Assembly: GCA_014237955.1 (NCBI GenBank)
Contig: JABABY010000043.1
Location: 1-12,052 of the forward strand
Length of the DNA: 12,052 bases
Direction of reading: 5' to 3'
From: Planctomycetota bacterium
GTDB lineage: Bacteria > Planctomycetota > Planctomycetia > Pirellulales > UBA7805
This document shows positions 11,979-12,052 of the stretch, one piece after another. How positions within the stretch are numbered: position 1 is the first letter of the stretch; every line of letters starts with the position of its first letter. A program made the position numbers and the translations under genes. A model generated the notes under the pieces. It saw nothing but the letters and a program-made list of their open reading frames with translations. It made no database searches and was not told the DNA's origin.

Positions 11979-12052
11979 GGCCATGGATCGGAGATGGCAA
12001 TCCGCTCATTCAAGTTGCGCTCATTCAAGTTGGTGAGGTGCATCGCACTAGG
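11975..12052 (+). CDS. Start of a downstream coupled gene (partial, runs off the window)
   Basis: The ATG at 11975-11977 overlaps the TGA of the YjbQ gene (ATGA) and is preceded by AGGGGA at 11962-11967, a reasonable Shine-Dalgarno within the end of that gene. The frame stays open for 26 codons to the window end, beginning MRPWIGDGNPLIQV. It contains a duplicated LIQV element encoded by a tandem 15-bp repeat. Too little is visible to name a family. Other ATGs at 11983 (stops after 17 codons) and 11994 (no spaced Shine-Dalgarno) are less likely. Confidence 0.55.
   Translation, partial: MRPWIGDGNPLIQVALIQVGEVHRTR
12003..12032. repeat. Tandem 15-bp direct repeat (2 perfect copies)
   Basis: CGCTCATTCAAGTTG occurs at 12003-12017 and 12018-12032 without a gap. 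As 15 bp is five codons, it keeps the frame of the gene starting at 11975 and duplicates a five-residue unit (LIQV plus one). It looks like a recent slippage duplication. Confidence 0.85.

Overview
The window looks like chromosomal DNA of a planctomycete (Planctomycetota, probably a Pirellulales/Rhodopirellula-like lineage). The evidence is gene content: a secreted PVC-type dehydrogenase with a C-terminal CxxCH haem domain, a secreted ThuA-like protein, a redoxin/cytochrome c/copper-monooxygenase fusion, several secreted proteins of unrecognised family, and an orphan csrA. GC content looks moderate. There are no mobile-element genes, tRNAs, rRNAs or CRISPR arrays.

Layout. Positions 2-223 (+) hold the last 73 codons of a protein resembling the C-terminus of neutral/alkaline ceramidase-like proteins. 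It converges on a minus-strand block of five genes, in transcription order: the redoxin/cytochrome/copper-monooxygenase fusion (8642-6825), an unrecognised 624-residue secreted protein (6805-4931), a secreted ThuA-domain protein (4787-3783), the PVC-type haem-binding dehydrogenase with HEAT-like repeats (3715-761), and a small DUF4242 protein (644-372). The first two are 19 bp apart and surely cotranscribed. The others are separated by 67-143 bp and may be one operon or have internal promoters. A 316-bp divergent intergenic region separates the block from a plus-strand secreted protein of unknown function (8959-9753).

Positions 9754-10247 hold no convincing gene but do contain competing hairpins, a degenerate 9-bp periodic repeat and AT-rich inverted repeats. 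Next come a small conserved-looking protein (10248-10544) and csrA (10646-10828). The csrA leader carries a close match to the known CsrA-binding consensus right over its Shine-Dalgarno sequence, plus a small hairpin presenting AGGA in its loop, which suggests autoregulation. A minus-strand intrinsic terminator (10876-10910) lies beyond csrA, downstream of a probable 71-residue minus-strand gene (11256-11041). The window ends with a YjbQ/UPF0047 family gene (11547-11978) whose stop overlaps the start of a further gene (11975 to the window end) in an ATGA arrangement.

How the genes may fit together: the minus-strand block encodes mostly exported proteins with redox (haem c, copper) and possibly carbohydrate-related (ThuA, PVC dehydrogenase) domains, so an extracytoplasmic oxidative or catabolic function is a reasonable guess, but no substrate can be named from sequence. 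The right-hand part combines a post-transcriptional regulator (CsrA) with small unrecognised proteins and a metabolic enzyme family, with no evident common pathway.
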